Notes under the pieces: generated by a model | Told to the model about the DNA's origin: nothing | What the model saw: the letters and a program-made list of their open reading frames with translations, nothing else | Databases searched by the model: none | Source: Deltaproteobacteria bacterium | Lineage (GTDB): Bacteria > Desulfobacterota > Desulfobacteria > Desulfobacterales > Desulfatirhabdiaceae | Assembly (NCBI GenBank): GCA_021778975.1 | Contig: JAJYBO010000035.1 | Span: 1 to 16,635, forward strand | Length of the DNA: 16,635 nucleotides | Reading direction: 5' to 3' | Program-made: the position numbers and the translations under genes | Shown: piece after piece, positions 7,901 to 15,603 of the stretch | Numbering within the stretch: the stretch's first letter is position 1 | Layout of the letters: every line of letters starts with the position of its first letter

Positions 7901-8986
7901 GGGGCGTTGAAGAAATTCGAGGCATATCGTTCTCAGCGGGTGCTGACATGGCATCAGGAACTGCTCGACAGAATTACGCCGATCGCCGCATCTCGAGATA
8001 TGGAAGTGATCGTCACCATGCTGGACAGTCTGCATTCCAAAACCGTCAATCGGGATACAGGGGTGGATTCCCGGCTGATTCTGCCGCTCATGAAACGGTA
8101 TCCGTTCACACTTCAGGTAGAAGACCCCGCGCATTTCTGGGCGGACAGCCCGGAACGGTATCAGAAGTTTGCAGAGACCTATCTCAAGCTGGTCCCGGAT
8201 CCCCGGCGATTGATGTTTGATATCAACGTTGTTCCGGATCGGGATATCGCTAAATCCTCGGCGCCGACCCCGACGGATATGGGCGTCGAACTGGCGCAGA
8301 CCGTGGTTTCCGCGGGAGGACAGGGATCCGGCAGGGTGGCGCTGTACAGCGAGGGCACCATTCCCTATCAGGACATGGAATTGCTATCCAGGGTAATGGC
8401 GCATACCGTCGAGGTGGACACCCTGTCAAATTCCTGGACCGTGGCGTCTGGTATTCCGGTGATTCTGAAAGCGCCGGGACAGTGGCAAAATTACCGGGTG
8501 GACCATCAAATATGGCCGGGCTGGGGAAAAGACAGCATTGTCATGCCGCCGGGCGATCACCGGATTACGCCGTTCAAACCCAGATTTCGTCTGGTGGATA
8601 CATCGGCGCTGGATATGCGGTTGCTGCGGTTCAATGGTGATATGGAGACGCTGGGCCCCAATAAACAGGGATTTGGTTTTACCTACAATTCCATGACGCG
8701 GGCATTGGCCATGCTGAACCGCGAGCCTCATGACATTCTGGTGGATGGCGCCTCTTACGGGGGACATGCCTTTCCCTACGCCGGGTACTGGAATGTCCGG
8801 CTGCCCAGCGGCAGTCACCGGGTGGATGTGATTGCAGACAGTACGGCCTCGGTGATCGTCAATACCACCAGCCTGTACAGCGCCACGGCAATCGTCATTT
8901 TCGGGGCCGTCACCTGCGGCCTGATGGGGTTTTTGTATATGTCCATTCTGGTCAGACGGGCTTTTTCCCGTACACGAAAGGGTTAG
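4964..8986 (+). CDS. Large membrane-anchored DUF2334 polysaccharide deacetylase / glycosidase-like barrel fusion protein
   Basis: From the ATG at 4964 this is a 1340-residue protein (GTG at 4955, overlapping the wecB stop, and ATG at 5006 are alternatives). A signal peptide (hydrophobic core IVFFLSLFLFWGTYNAAAA, about 18-36) is followed by a flavodoxin/amidotransferase-like domain (about 45-200). A DUF2334 deacetylase follows (about 250-505) with RIEDVS (256-261), HGVTH (325-329), ETPHY (380-384) and FFFHPF (464-469). D259, H325 and H329 would form the metal triad of a CE4-like enzyme. A second amidotransferase-like segment (about 605-700, KKGGRLVLDGP) precedes a TIM barrel (about 800-1150) with VYAWFEFPH, WDGVNIAELNYD (922-933, E929 a likely catalytic acid) and QVEDPAHFW (E1053). 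A beta-sandwich-like tail ends in one transmembrane helix (about 1305-1330) and a basic end, RRAFSRTRKG. The whole body therefore faces the periplasm, anchored beside the synthase encoded next. Deacetylase plus glycosidase in one chain recalls PgaB and PelA, but the domain order and families differ. Activities are inferred. Confidence 0.82.
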   Translation: MVQNPAPRICRNVSMFRIVFFLSLFLFWGTYNAAAATPQLLKPSVGDVLIVHNSLLTGQLPPGLIDGNHMLDLLGHFGLKGTLQTMESYKPGELSRYRFLIVMGVDDRIAKFPQTLLADIRTARIPVFWLGDHASELLKDERFTAGLGFRIADGPVLTGYNTVLYKGQSLIKGEPSLFPIQILDPARVQVLATAVQRSNGQDSGSMPYIVRSGNFWYCADSPFSYAEEGDRYIAFCDLLHDFFGVQHPESHKALVRIEDVSVESDPEELQAVADYLYSKHVPFQVALIPIFKDPEAKEEIYLSDRPQFVRALHYMVAHGGSIVMHGVTHQYRGKSGDDYEFWDAQADKPAYRDSQAVVEQKLRTGLEECFANQIYPVTWETPHYVASENTYKTLDKFFNSSYERVSSVNETEAGEYFPFTTIDRFGRFIIPEDIGFIPIEKPDPEDVVQNAKRMLVVRDGIASFFFHPFLDIKYLQAVVEGIQKLGYQFVSIRDYNLRVQLGDFLVQTASAPVTLPAGPTYIHRFYLQADGGITGEAYTELKGKKPYSDPGTVLPNSVLVMEGVNEIAAPQGQAPVASRWDKFMSWIRRKFHHKTAAASVLEQPDAVVLTSDGLSRMDQNDMASFISALSVYGIHTTAQDGKTFDVERLPDDTILAVPYGVAVKLSAEKVKQIQSFVKKGGRLVLDGPASLLTQSLGIRHQRRAIRMRTIDEMMYGTEKITWNPPAKVLRFTVPKTLTVYARDEESELPVALLGGLQDGRFLYLSARLDPVTKLGYTRYPELIHYLTEGFRLDLPVQRRQVELYFDPALSKRQGAEDKMAERWSKMGVRAIYAAAYQFWPKWSYNYQHLVDVCHRNGILVYAWFEFPHVSMKFWEDHPEWRAKTATGADGVVGWRHQMDLDIPECRQAVFDFAADFLKKYDWDGVNIAELNYDTANGPETPKSYLPMGAATRTAFSAQAHFDPILLFNPKSPYYWRRNPGALKKFEAYRSQRVLTWHQELLDRITPIAASRDMEVIVTMLDSLHSKTVNRDTGVDSRLILPLMKRYPFTLQVEDPAHFWADSPERYQKFAETYLKLVPDPRRLMFDINVVPDRDIAKSSAPTPTDMGVELAQTVVSAGGQGSGRVALYSEGTIPYQDMELLSRVMAHTVEVDTLSNSWTVASGIPVILKAPGQWQNYRVDHQIWPGWGKDSIVMPPGDHRITPFKPRFRLVDTSALDMRLLRFNGDMETLGPNKQGFGFTYNSMTRALAMLNREPHDILVDGASYGGHAFPYAGYWNVRLPSGSHRVDVIADSTASVIVNTTSLYSATAIVIFGAVTCGLMGFLYMSILVRRAFSRTRKG

Positions 8987-8989
8987 TGC

Positions 8990-10270
8990 ATGTTTTCCAA
9001 TCTGGCGCTCAATTATCTGTTTGTTTTCAGCGTGGTTATCATCTGGTTTATGCTGGGTTACCAGTTCATACTGTTTCTGAACGGGTATCGGTACGGATTC
9101 CGCTCGTTGCGTACCAAAAGAGACATCGAGCAGGCCGATCCGGAGCTTCCTGACATTTCCCTCATGATTCCGGCGCACAACGAAGGGATGGTGATCGCCG
9201 GAACGCTCGAAGCCCTGACAAATATGAATTATCCCAGAGACAAGATTGAATTTCTGGTCATTAACGATGGCAGTACGGATGACACCGCGGCGCAGGTGGC
9301 CAGAGCCGCGCAGCAAGATCCTCGCATAAGGCTTTTTGACGTGCCTTCAGAGGTTGCGGCGCGGGGCAAGTCCGCGGCATTGAATCTGGGGTTGAAAATC
9401 TGTAAATATGATGTGATCGGGATTTTCGATGCGGATAATCGTCCGGAACCCGATTCGGTGATTCATCTGGCCCGTCAGCTTGTCAGCAACCAGCGACTGG
9501 GTGCGGTGATCGGCCAGTTCAGATGTATCAACAAGAGCAAGAATCTTTTGACGCGTTTCATCAATCTTGAAGGACTGGCGTTTCAGTGGATTATCCAGGC
9601 CGGGCGCTGGAATCTGTTCCGAATGGCGACGCTGCCCGGCACCAATTATCTGGTTCACCGGTCGCTGCTGGAAAAGCTGGGCGGCTGGGATGAAGAGGCG
9701 CTCACAGAAGACACCGAGCTTTCCATTCGAATTTATGAAGCCGGGTATCTGATCAAGGTGGTTCCTTACGCCGTGAGCTGGGAGCAGGAGCCGGAAACTC
9801 TCAGGGTCTGGTTCCGACAGCGGGTGCGCTGGGCAAGGGGGAACAACTATGTTCTCGAAAAGCATCTTGCCCATATTTTCCGCATCAAGCCCCGTGTGAT
9901 CGGGATGGAACTCTTTTATGCGATGGCGGTGTATTATCTGTTTTTTGCGGCGATTTTGCTGTCCGATCTATTGTTTGTGCTGGCGGTTTTTGGCCTCATC
10001 ACCATTCCGGTGCCAGGGCCGTACAGCGAAGTCTGGTTTTTTGCATTCGGGTTGTTTGTGCTGGAACTGATTATCGCGCTGTCCAGAGAGCGGGAAGACA
10101 GCTTGAGCAACATTGTACTGATCGTTCTGTCCTATTTTACCTATTGTCAGCTCTGGATACCTGTCGTGCTGAAAGGCGCGTATGACGATTTTATCGTGCA
10201 TCGCGCGCATAAATGGGATAAAACCCAGCGGTTCAGCATGGACGCCGATATTGCGGAAAGATGTAAGTGA
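8990..10270 (+). CDS. Processive family-2 glycosyltransferase (exopolysaccharide synthase)
   Basis: The 426-residue inner-membrane enzyme has an N-terminal helix (about 9-30), a cytoplasmic GT2 domain and three or more C-terminal helices (about 311-335, 346-364, 375-392). The catalytic signature of processive synthases is complete: NDGSTDDT (92-99), DAD (147-149), TED (239-241, general base) and QRVRW (277-281, acceptor channel). Relatives include PgaC, hyaluronan and cellulose synthases, which both polymerise and export the chain. The donor sugar cannot be read directly, but the adjacent 2-epimerase points to UDP-ManNAc and/or UDP-GlcNAc. No PilZ domain is present, so direct c-di-GMP control as in BcsA is not indicated. 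The start lies 3 nt after the preceding stop, with AAAGG 8 nt upstream. A PgaD-like small partner was not found. Confidence 0.9.
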   Translation: MFSNLALNYLFVFSVVIIWFMLGYQFILFLNGYRYGFRSLRTKRDIEQADPELPDISLMIPAHNEGMVIAGTLEALTNMNYPRDKIEFLVINDGSTDDTAAQVARAAQQDPRIRLFDVPSEVAARGKSAALNLGLKICKYDVIGIFDADNRPEPDSVIHLARQLVSNQRLGAVIGQFRCINKSKNLLTRFINLEGLAFQWIIQAGRWNLFRMATLPGTNYLVHRSLLEKLGGWDEEALTEDTELSIRIYEAGYLIKVVPYAVSWEQEPETLRVWFRQRVRWARGNNYVLEKHLAHIFRIKPRVIGMELFYAMAVYYLFFAAILLSDLLFVLAVFGLITIPVPGPYSEVWFFAFGLFVLELIIALSREREDSLSNIVLIVLSYFTYCQLWIPVVLKGAYDDFIVHRAHKWDKTQRFSMDADIAERCK

Positions 10271-10314
10271 GACGTATGACTCCCGGACGCTCTGGGAAGC
10301 GGTTAGGGAGAGAG

Positions 10315-10320
10315 GGAGGT
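10315..10320 (+). promoter_or_regulatory. Strong ribosome-binding site for the SGNH esterase
   Basis: GGAGGT at 10315-10320 is 6 nt from the ATG at 10327, near-ideal in sequence and spacing. It selects that codon over GTG 10267 and ATG 10276, which are in frame but would put a charged extension before the signal peptide. Confidence 0.7.
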
Positions 10321-10326
10321 GGTTTC

Positions 10327-12042
10327 ATGGTGGTGGCGCGTCAACGTCATGTGCGGGGGAAATGCTGGCCGGGTGTCGTTCCGATTACGCTGGTTGTGGG
10401 TGTCATGTGGCTGACCGGGATATGCCACGCCACGGATGTGCAGATCATCGCTCTTGGCGACAGCCTGACCCAGGGAACGATGGATGCCAGCGACAATGTC
10501 GAAAACACCCTGAACGCCTATCTTCAGCAAACGGTCAATTCTCTGTCAACCGTACTGTCGGTGAAGTTTTCTCAGCCTTTGTGCGATTTTTACGGGCATC
10601 GTCTGCTGCCGTTCCAGATACCGACCAACCTGGGGGTGGACGGCGCCGATATTTTTTCCATAGAAGGCTACGAATACTATAAGCGGGTGGGCGCTACGGC
10701 GTCTTATTTGACGGACGCCTATCGCTGCAACAGCGACTGGCCGTTTCAGTTTCAGGATAATTATGACAGGGTGCTGTATCCAATCAATGTCGTGGCCGGG
10801 CAGTCCGTCACCCAACTCGATGCGGCGCTGACCCTGCTGAAACGTCAGGAAGCGGCGCAGGACGGAAGTATCGCCGTTATATTTCTCTGGATTGGCAACA
10901 ACGATTCCAGCCTTGCGACGCTGGGAACCGGTGGCAGCAACCCTTTCTATATTCCACTGCCGCTGGATGCGGTGTCGTCTAAAATTTCACCTGTGCTGAA
11001 CCTGTTCTTGCAGGCAGCTCGCTCCAAAGGGCTGGTCAGTTTCGACCCTTACACGTCGCAGGCGATTCAGCGCAACATGACGGACGTCAGTGATTTCACC
11101 ACCCAGTTGAATCATATTCTGGAACGCCTTCATCAGGAAAACCCCCTGGGCGATAACCGCACCCAGATATTTCTCATGACCCTGCCGTATTACAGCGCCG
11201 TCGGCTATCTGTTCGATTCGGACGATCTGGAATTCTATCTGCAGCAGGTCAATCCGAAGTATCAGGTTCCCGGCGCATTTCAGCGGGTGGCGCAGCCCGG
11301 AGCCGCCATTACCGACCCGTTCAAGGGAGATCGGGTATCGCTGTTGACATTCGCCTGCATGTATGCGTTGTTGCAGAACGGAGCCTCCATTGATGATGTC
11401 AATGCAGTTCTTGAAAATAACGGTGTTCAGCAGGACGGCATGGTGCTGTCGGAATCCGAGCAGCAATATGTCATGTCCCGCATTGACAGTTTCAACGCCG
11501 CCATCAAGGCAGCCGCCGGTTCTTATCGTAACGTGGCGGTGCTGGATATCGGTGCTTATATAGATAATGTCCTGAGCGGTGCGACGCCGGTGACAGTCGG
11601 TGGAAAGACATTGAGCCGGAAATGGTCCAGAGGCAGCACCTTCAGCCTGGACGGCGTGCATCCCGGATATACCGGACAGGCGCTGATCGCCAATTATCTG
11701 ATAGAAAAACTCAATGCCGCCTATCAATTGAATGCGCCATCCATTGATCTGAAAACCGTAATGGCCCAGGATCCTTATGTAGATAGGGATGGTGACGGGT
11801 GGGTTTCCACGCCGAGCTATCCGCCCGGCGCCGGTTTGACGCAACTGATGTTCATGTTTACAGATCCGAATGACGCTGACGCCTCTGTCCGTCCAGTGCT
11901 GCCATCGGATTTCTGGCAAAAGGTTTCCACCATTTTATTGAAAAAAATCAGCGGACAGTCCGCCGCGTTGCAACAAATGGCGGACAGCGTATCGCTTCAG
12001 CGGTCCAGCAGCGTGGCGGATCATGCGCAGGCATCGAGGTAA
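10327..12042 (+). CDS. Secreted SGNH/GDSL-family hydrolase
   Basis: The 571-residue protein starts with a signal peptide (residues 1-35, basic start, hydrophobic VVPITLVVGVMWLTGI, cleavage after CHA). An SGNH hydrolase core follows: ALGDSLTQG places the nucleophile at S46, GNND (190-193) provides the oxyanion Asn, and DGVHPG (442-447) gives the D442/H445 pair. The core is long for the family because of large insertions between blocks. Near the C-terminus PYVDRDGDGW (483-492) resembles a calcium-binding DxDxDG loop, as in EF-hand or thrombospondin type-3 repeats. Such enzymes remove acyl groups from lipids or carbohydrates; as the last gene of an exopolysaccharide operon, a carbohydrate O-acetyl esterase is a sensible guess, but substrate is unproven. 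The gene lies 56 nt after the synthase and overlaps the convergent gatZ-like gene by 22 bp. Confidence 0.85.
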   Translation: MVVARQRHVRGKCWPGVVPITLVVGVMWLTGICHATDVQIIALGDSLTQGTMDASDNVENTLNAYLQQTVNSLSTVLSVKFSQPLCDFYGHRLLPFQIPTNLGVDGADIFSIEGYEYYKRVGATASYLTDAYRCNSDWPFQFQDNYDRVLYPINVVAGQSVTQLDAALTLLKRQEAAQDGSIAVIFLWIGNNDSSLATLGTGGSNPFYIPLPLDAVSSKISPVLNLFLQAARSKGLVSFDPYTSQAIQRNMTDVSDFTTQLNHILERLHQENPLGDNRTQIFLMTLPYYSAVGYLFDSDDLEFYLQQVNPKYQVPGAFQRVAQPGAAITDPFKGDRVSLLTFACMYALLQNGASIDDVNAVLENNGVQQDGMVLSESEQQYVMSRIDSFNAAIKAAAGSYRNVAVLDIGAYIDNVLSGATPVTVGGKTLSRKWSRGSTFSLDGVHPGYTGQALIANYLIEKLNAAYQLNAPSIDLKTVMAQDPYVDRDGDGWVSTPSYPPGAGLTQLMFMFTDPNDADASVRPVLPSDFWQKVSTILLKKISGQSAALQQMADSVSLQRSSSVADHAQASR

Positions 12043-13307
12043 GCCCTCAGCGCCTCTTGAATATAATGGCGAACAATAGCCAGCGGGTCGAAAGACCCCG
12101 CGCTGTCCGCTATTTCGAGATATCTATCAGGCAGATACTGCCGGAGCAGCGCCTCCGGAACAGGACGGCTCAGATTGTGATACAGGCGCTCTACGGCGGT
12201 TATCGCTTCCGGGTGATTCCAGTAATACCGGATGCGGTCTTTATAGCTGAAATATTGTAAAAACCGTATGGTTTCCGGGGATCCCCGATAGTGAGATTGC
12301 CAGTGACAGGGGGATTGATGCATCAATTTTGTCATGATCTGACGCAGATGCGACCGGTGTTCGATGTCCGGAATTTCGGCTTCGATATGTTCCAGCGCCA
12401 GCATCGCTTTTCGGAATGCAAACGTCAGGCGCGGCCCTGCTTTGAGCAGGTTGAAATGATCTTCGACCATCCGCCGGAGTGCGCCGGACGGCTGAAAGTC
12501 CGTGGAATGAATCTCGAACCGCATGCCATCCGGCAAGTCCCTGAAAGCCTTTGACAGAGCGGTGGCGTATTGTCGCCGATAGGGGGTGATGTGCTGATTT
12601 CCGAAATCCACCCCAGGCTGAACCACAACAGCGATGACGCGCTGCCATGCTGCTGAAACGTCCATTTCATGAAAAATCCGCTCGAAAAGTTGCAGCGATG
12701 ACCTTAGCGTGTCCGAATCGGTGATGGACACAGGGGTGTCTTCCAGGCTGCCGCCCGGTGAGGGGACTTCATTGCCGATGACATATACAGGCAGATCGTC
12801 ATCGCAAAAAGCGCTGTCCGCCGCCGTGATTTCCGCTGTCAGACAGAGCCTTGCCGCTCTTCTGGCGGCTGTTTCGGGATTTAGTTTTCCGGGAGGATCA
12901 TCGGCGCAGGCGATATCGGTATCCAGGTGAATCTTTTTGAATCCGGCGACGACGCATTGCCGCGCCAGTTCCGCTGATTTCGCCATTGCGACGGCGGCGG
13001 GTTCATGCTTCCAGAGATGGGGGCCGAGGTGGTCCGCGCCGATAACGATGTGCGCTTCGGGCAGCCCCGCTGTTTTTGCCAGCCTCCGGATATAAGCCGC
13101 AAATACCGCGGGGGTCATGTCTGAATATCCCCCGAATTGATTGACCTGGCCTGGGGTCGCTTCCACCAGAAACGGCCGGTTTTCCTGCGCGGCCAGCGTC
13201 ATGGCCGTTTGCAGCACTATGGAATGGGACGAACACACCGACAGGGTTCCGGATGACTTGCCGGCGCCAATGTCCAGAAATTTCAAACGGCCTGGAAAAC
13301 ATTGCAT
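12021..13307 (-). CDS. GatZ/KbaZ-family D-tagatose-bisphosphate aldolase non-catalytic subunit
   Basis: This 428-residue protein matches the family of E. coli GatZ and KbaZ (about 420-426 residues). Signatures include TLSVCSSH (21-28), VEATPGQVNQFGGY (48-61), GADHLGPHLW (90-99) and AGFKKIHLDTDIACADDPP (121-139). In enteric bacteria these subunits stabilise the class II tagatose-1,6-bisphosphate aldolase GatY/KbaY used for galactitol or N-acetylgalactosamine breakdown. The proteins resemble aldolases themselves but are called non-catalytic. No GatY, PTS or tagatose kinase gene is adjacent, so the role here may differ. The ATG at 13307 has AGGAG (plus-strand 13320-13324) 12 nt upstream, a slightly long spacing. 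It is convergent with the operon above and divergent from fusA; no promoter was convincing. Confidence 0.88.
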   Translation of the reverse strand: MQCFPGRLKFLDIGAGKSSGTLSVCSSHSIVLQTAMTLAAQENRPFLVEATPGQVNQFGGYSDMTPAVFAAYIRRLAKTAGLPEAHIVIGADHLGPHLWKHEPAAVAMAKSAELARQCVVAGFKKIHLDTDIACADDPPGKLNPETAARRAARLCLTAEITAADSAFCDDDLPVYVIGNEVPSPGGSLEDTPVSITDSDTLRSSLQLFERIFHEMDVSAAWQRVIAVVVQPGVDFGNQHITPYRRQYATALSKAFRDLPDGMRFEIHSTDFQPSGALRRMVEDHFNLLKAGPRLTFAFRKAMLALEHIEAEIPDIEHRSHLRQIMTKLMHQSPCHWQSHYRGSPETIRFLQYFSYKDRIRYYWNHPEAITAVERLYHNLSRPVPEALLRQYLPDRYLEIADSAGSFDPLAIVRHYIQEALRAYLDACA

Positions 13308-13470
13308 GTTGTGGGAAATCTCCTGACCATTGTCTTAAAAAAAGCCATCGAATGAATGTCGCTCACGTTAGCATGTCTGGTGCATAGAGGCAACCGGCGG
13401 TTTGCCGCCACGCGGCGCGTCCGTTTGGTGCAGCAGCGCGAGGGGCCGTTTTTTCCAAATGTGCATTTCC

Positions 13471-13499
13471 TTGACTTCAAACCGGCATTGCCATAAAAT
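13471..13499 (+). promoter_or_regulatory. Sigma70-like promoter for the EF-G gene
   Basis: TTGACT (13471-13476) and TAAAAT (13494-13499) are spaced by 17 nt, matching 5 of 6 consensus bases each. Transcription would begin near 13506, giving a leader of about 27 nt. EF-G is therefore expressed as its own unit here rather than from a ribosomal-protein operon. Confidence 0.6.
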
Positions 13500-13532
13500 T
13501 CTTCTTTTTTAAATTCCAACAGGTTGAACGCC

Positions 13533-15566
13533 ATGAAAAAGCAAAAAATACAGGCTATCCGTAACATCGGCATCATCGCTCACATTGACGCCGGAAAAAC
13601 AACCGTTACCGAACGGATTCTTTATTATACAGGCAAATCTCACAAAATGGGAGAAGTCCATGACGGGGAAGCCGTTATGGATTGGATGCCCGATGAGCAG
13701 GAACGTGGCATTACCATTACGTCGGCGGTTACTACCTGCCACTGGAAAGATTGTGACATCCAGTTGATAGACACGCCGGGACATGTGGATTTCACTATCG
13801 AGGTAGAGAGATCGCTCCGGGTTTTGGATGGCGCTATTGGTGTCTTTTGCGCGGTGGGCGGGGTCGAGCCTCAATCCGAAACCGTATGGCGTCAGGCCGA
13901 CAAATATCATGTTCCCAAGATTGCGTTTGTCAACAAGATGGATAGAATCGGCGCGGATTTCGAGCGTGTCATAGATATGATGAAATCCAGGCTTCATGCA
14001 GCGCCGCTGGTTTTACAGATTCCTGTCGGCAGTGAAGAATCTTTCAGGGGGGTGATTGACCTGATCCATATGAAGCAAATTCTCTGGGACGACGATTCAC
14101 TGGGCGCCACTTTCGTTCAGGAGGATATTTCTGAAGAATATCTGGAAACCGCACAGCTTCATCGTGAAAAACTGATGGAAATGCTGGCGGAAACGGATGA
14201 TCAGATCATGGAGGCATATCTTTCTGAAAGCTCCGTCGAAACGGGTGTACTGCTGGAGGCGGTGCGTAAGGCCACCATCGGGCTGAAGCTGGTGCCGGTG
14301 CTGTGTGGATCAGCGCTGAGAAACAAAGGCGTGCAGCCGCTTCTGGATGCCATTGTTCAGTTTTTGCCCAGTCCCGCCGATGTTCCGCCCATCAAAGGCG
14401 TTCACCCGCAAACAGGGGATTCTGTCGAATGTCCGCCGGTGGACAAAGCGCCGCTCGCTGCTTTGATATTCAAGGTGTCCATGGCAGAGGGCCGCAAGCT
14501 GTCCTTCATTCGGATTTATAGCGGAAAGATCAAGGCTGGCGATGACGTGTTCAATCCCAGCCGGAACAAGAAAGAAAAGCTGTCTCGCATTCTTCAGATG
14601 CATGCCAACAAGCGGGATCGGATCGAGGAAGCCGGCGCTGGTTCTATCGTGGGCGTCATGGGGTTGAAGGAATCTTCGACCGGTGAAACGCTGTGTCAGC
14701 CATCCCATCCCGTTCTTCTTGAAAAAATAGAATTTTATGAGCCGGTTATATCGCTGGCCATCGAACCGGCGACCCATTCGGATCAGGAAAAGCTGGATCA
14801 GGTGCTGGAGAAATTTCTGGCCGAAGATCCGACGTTGCGGGTCAAGGAAGATGAAAACACAGGGCAGAAAATTCTGTCCGGTATGGGGGAGCTGCACCTT
14901 GAAATCATTATCAGCCGGATGCAGCGCGAGTTCAATACCAGCGTTCATGTCGGAAAACCCCAGGTGGTGTATCGGGAAGCCATCGAAAAGGAGGCTTCCG
15001 CAACCGCCGTATTCGACAGGGAAGTTGCGGGGCAGCGTCATTATGCGGAAGTTTGCATTACGCTGAAACCGCTTTCGCGGGGAACTGGCAGCCGGTTTGT
15101 GTCTGAAATTCCGGAAGACAAAATACCCGCTCCGTTTATCAAATCCATCGAAACCGGTGTCATGGAATCGCTGGAAAGCGGGGCGCTCATGGGGTATCCG
15201 GTTGTGGATATCGAGGCCGTTCTGACCGATGGCGCATCCCATGAATCTCAAGGAACGGAGCTGGCGTATAAAGTGGGGGCTTCCATGGCGTGTAAAGAGG
15301 CTCTTTCCAAAGGAGCGCCCTATCTTCTGGATCCGATCATGGATGTGGAAATTCTGGTTCCGGATTTGTTTATGGGAGAAGTCATAGGAGACCTCAACAG
15401 CCGTGGCGGAAAAATCGAGGCCATCGAACCCAAGATTGGGGTTCAGTCCATCCGGGCCAGTGTACCGTTAGCGCGGATGTTTGGATATTCCACAGCCATT
15501 CGATCGGCGTCTCAGGGGAGGGGTACCTTTACCATGCAGTTTTCGCATTTTGATCGGATATCGTGA
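13533..15566 (+). CDS. fusA: Translation elongation factor G (stand-alone copy)
   Basis: EF-G is the GTPase that drives translocation on the ribosome and helps recycle it. The 677-residue product has the G-domain motifs AHIDAGKTT (16-24), RGITIT (58-63), DTPGH (80-84) and NKMD (134-137), and continues through domains II-V (for example GMGELHLEIIISRM and the C-terminal SRGGKIEAIEP region). It is a little shorter than the usual 690-700. Start ATG 13533 is preferred over the in-frame TTG at 13524; AGG lies 9 nt upstream. No rpsL, rpsG or tuf gene is next to it, so it may be a second, paralogous EF-G of the kind carried by many delta-proteobacteria and not the str-operon copy. It converges on nuoD with a 37-nt gap. 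Confidence 0.92.
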   Translation: MKKQKIQAIRNIGIIAHIDAGKTTVTERILYYTGKSHKMGEVHDGEAVMDWMPDEQERGITITSAVTTCHWKDCDIQLIDTPGHVDFTIEVERSLRVLDGAIGVFCAVGGVEPQSETVWRQADKYHVPKIAFVNKMDRIGADFERVIDMMKSRLHAAPLVLQIPVGSEESFRGVIDLIHMKQILWDDDSLGATFVQEDISEEYLETAQLHREKLMEMLAETDDQIMEAYLSESSVETGVLLEAVRKATIGLKLVPVLCGSALRNKGVQPLLDAIVQFLPSPADVPPIKGVHPQTGDSVECPPVDKAPLAALIFKVSMAEGRKLSFIRIYSGKIKAGDDVFNPSRNKKEKLSRILQMHANKRDRIEEAGAGSIVGVMGLKESSTGETLCQPSHPVLLEKIEFYEPVISLAIEPATHSDQEKLDQVLEKFLAEDPTLRVKEDENTGQKILSGMGELHLEIIISRMQREFNTSVHVGKPQVVYREAIEKEASATAVFDREVAGQRHYAEVCITLKPLSRGTGSRFVSEIPEDKIPAPFIKSIETGVMESLESGALMGYPVVDIEAVLTDGASHESQGTELAYKVGASMACKEALSKGAPYLLDPIMDVEILVPDLFMGEVIGDLNSRGGKIEAIEPKIGVQSIRASVPLARMFGYSTAIRSASQGRGTFTMQFSHFDRIS

Positions 15567-15603
15567 GTTCGGTTTCAAAAAATAGAAAACGTCCGCGCCC
15601 TCT

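Noticed and set aside
6986..8134. Antisense open frame of 382 codons inside the deacetylase/glycosidase gene
   Set aside because: The sense strand has coherent domain structure through the same region; no supporting ribosome site or motif for the antisense frame.
13308..13400. Possible gatZ promoter TTGCCT with TAACGT
   Set aside because: The -10 matches only half the consensus, so it is not listed as a feature.
13396..13409. GC-rich hairpin GGCGG-TTTG-CCGCC between gatZ and fusA
   Set aside because: Both flanking genes diverge from here, there is no T-run, and a terminator would have no obvious purpose.
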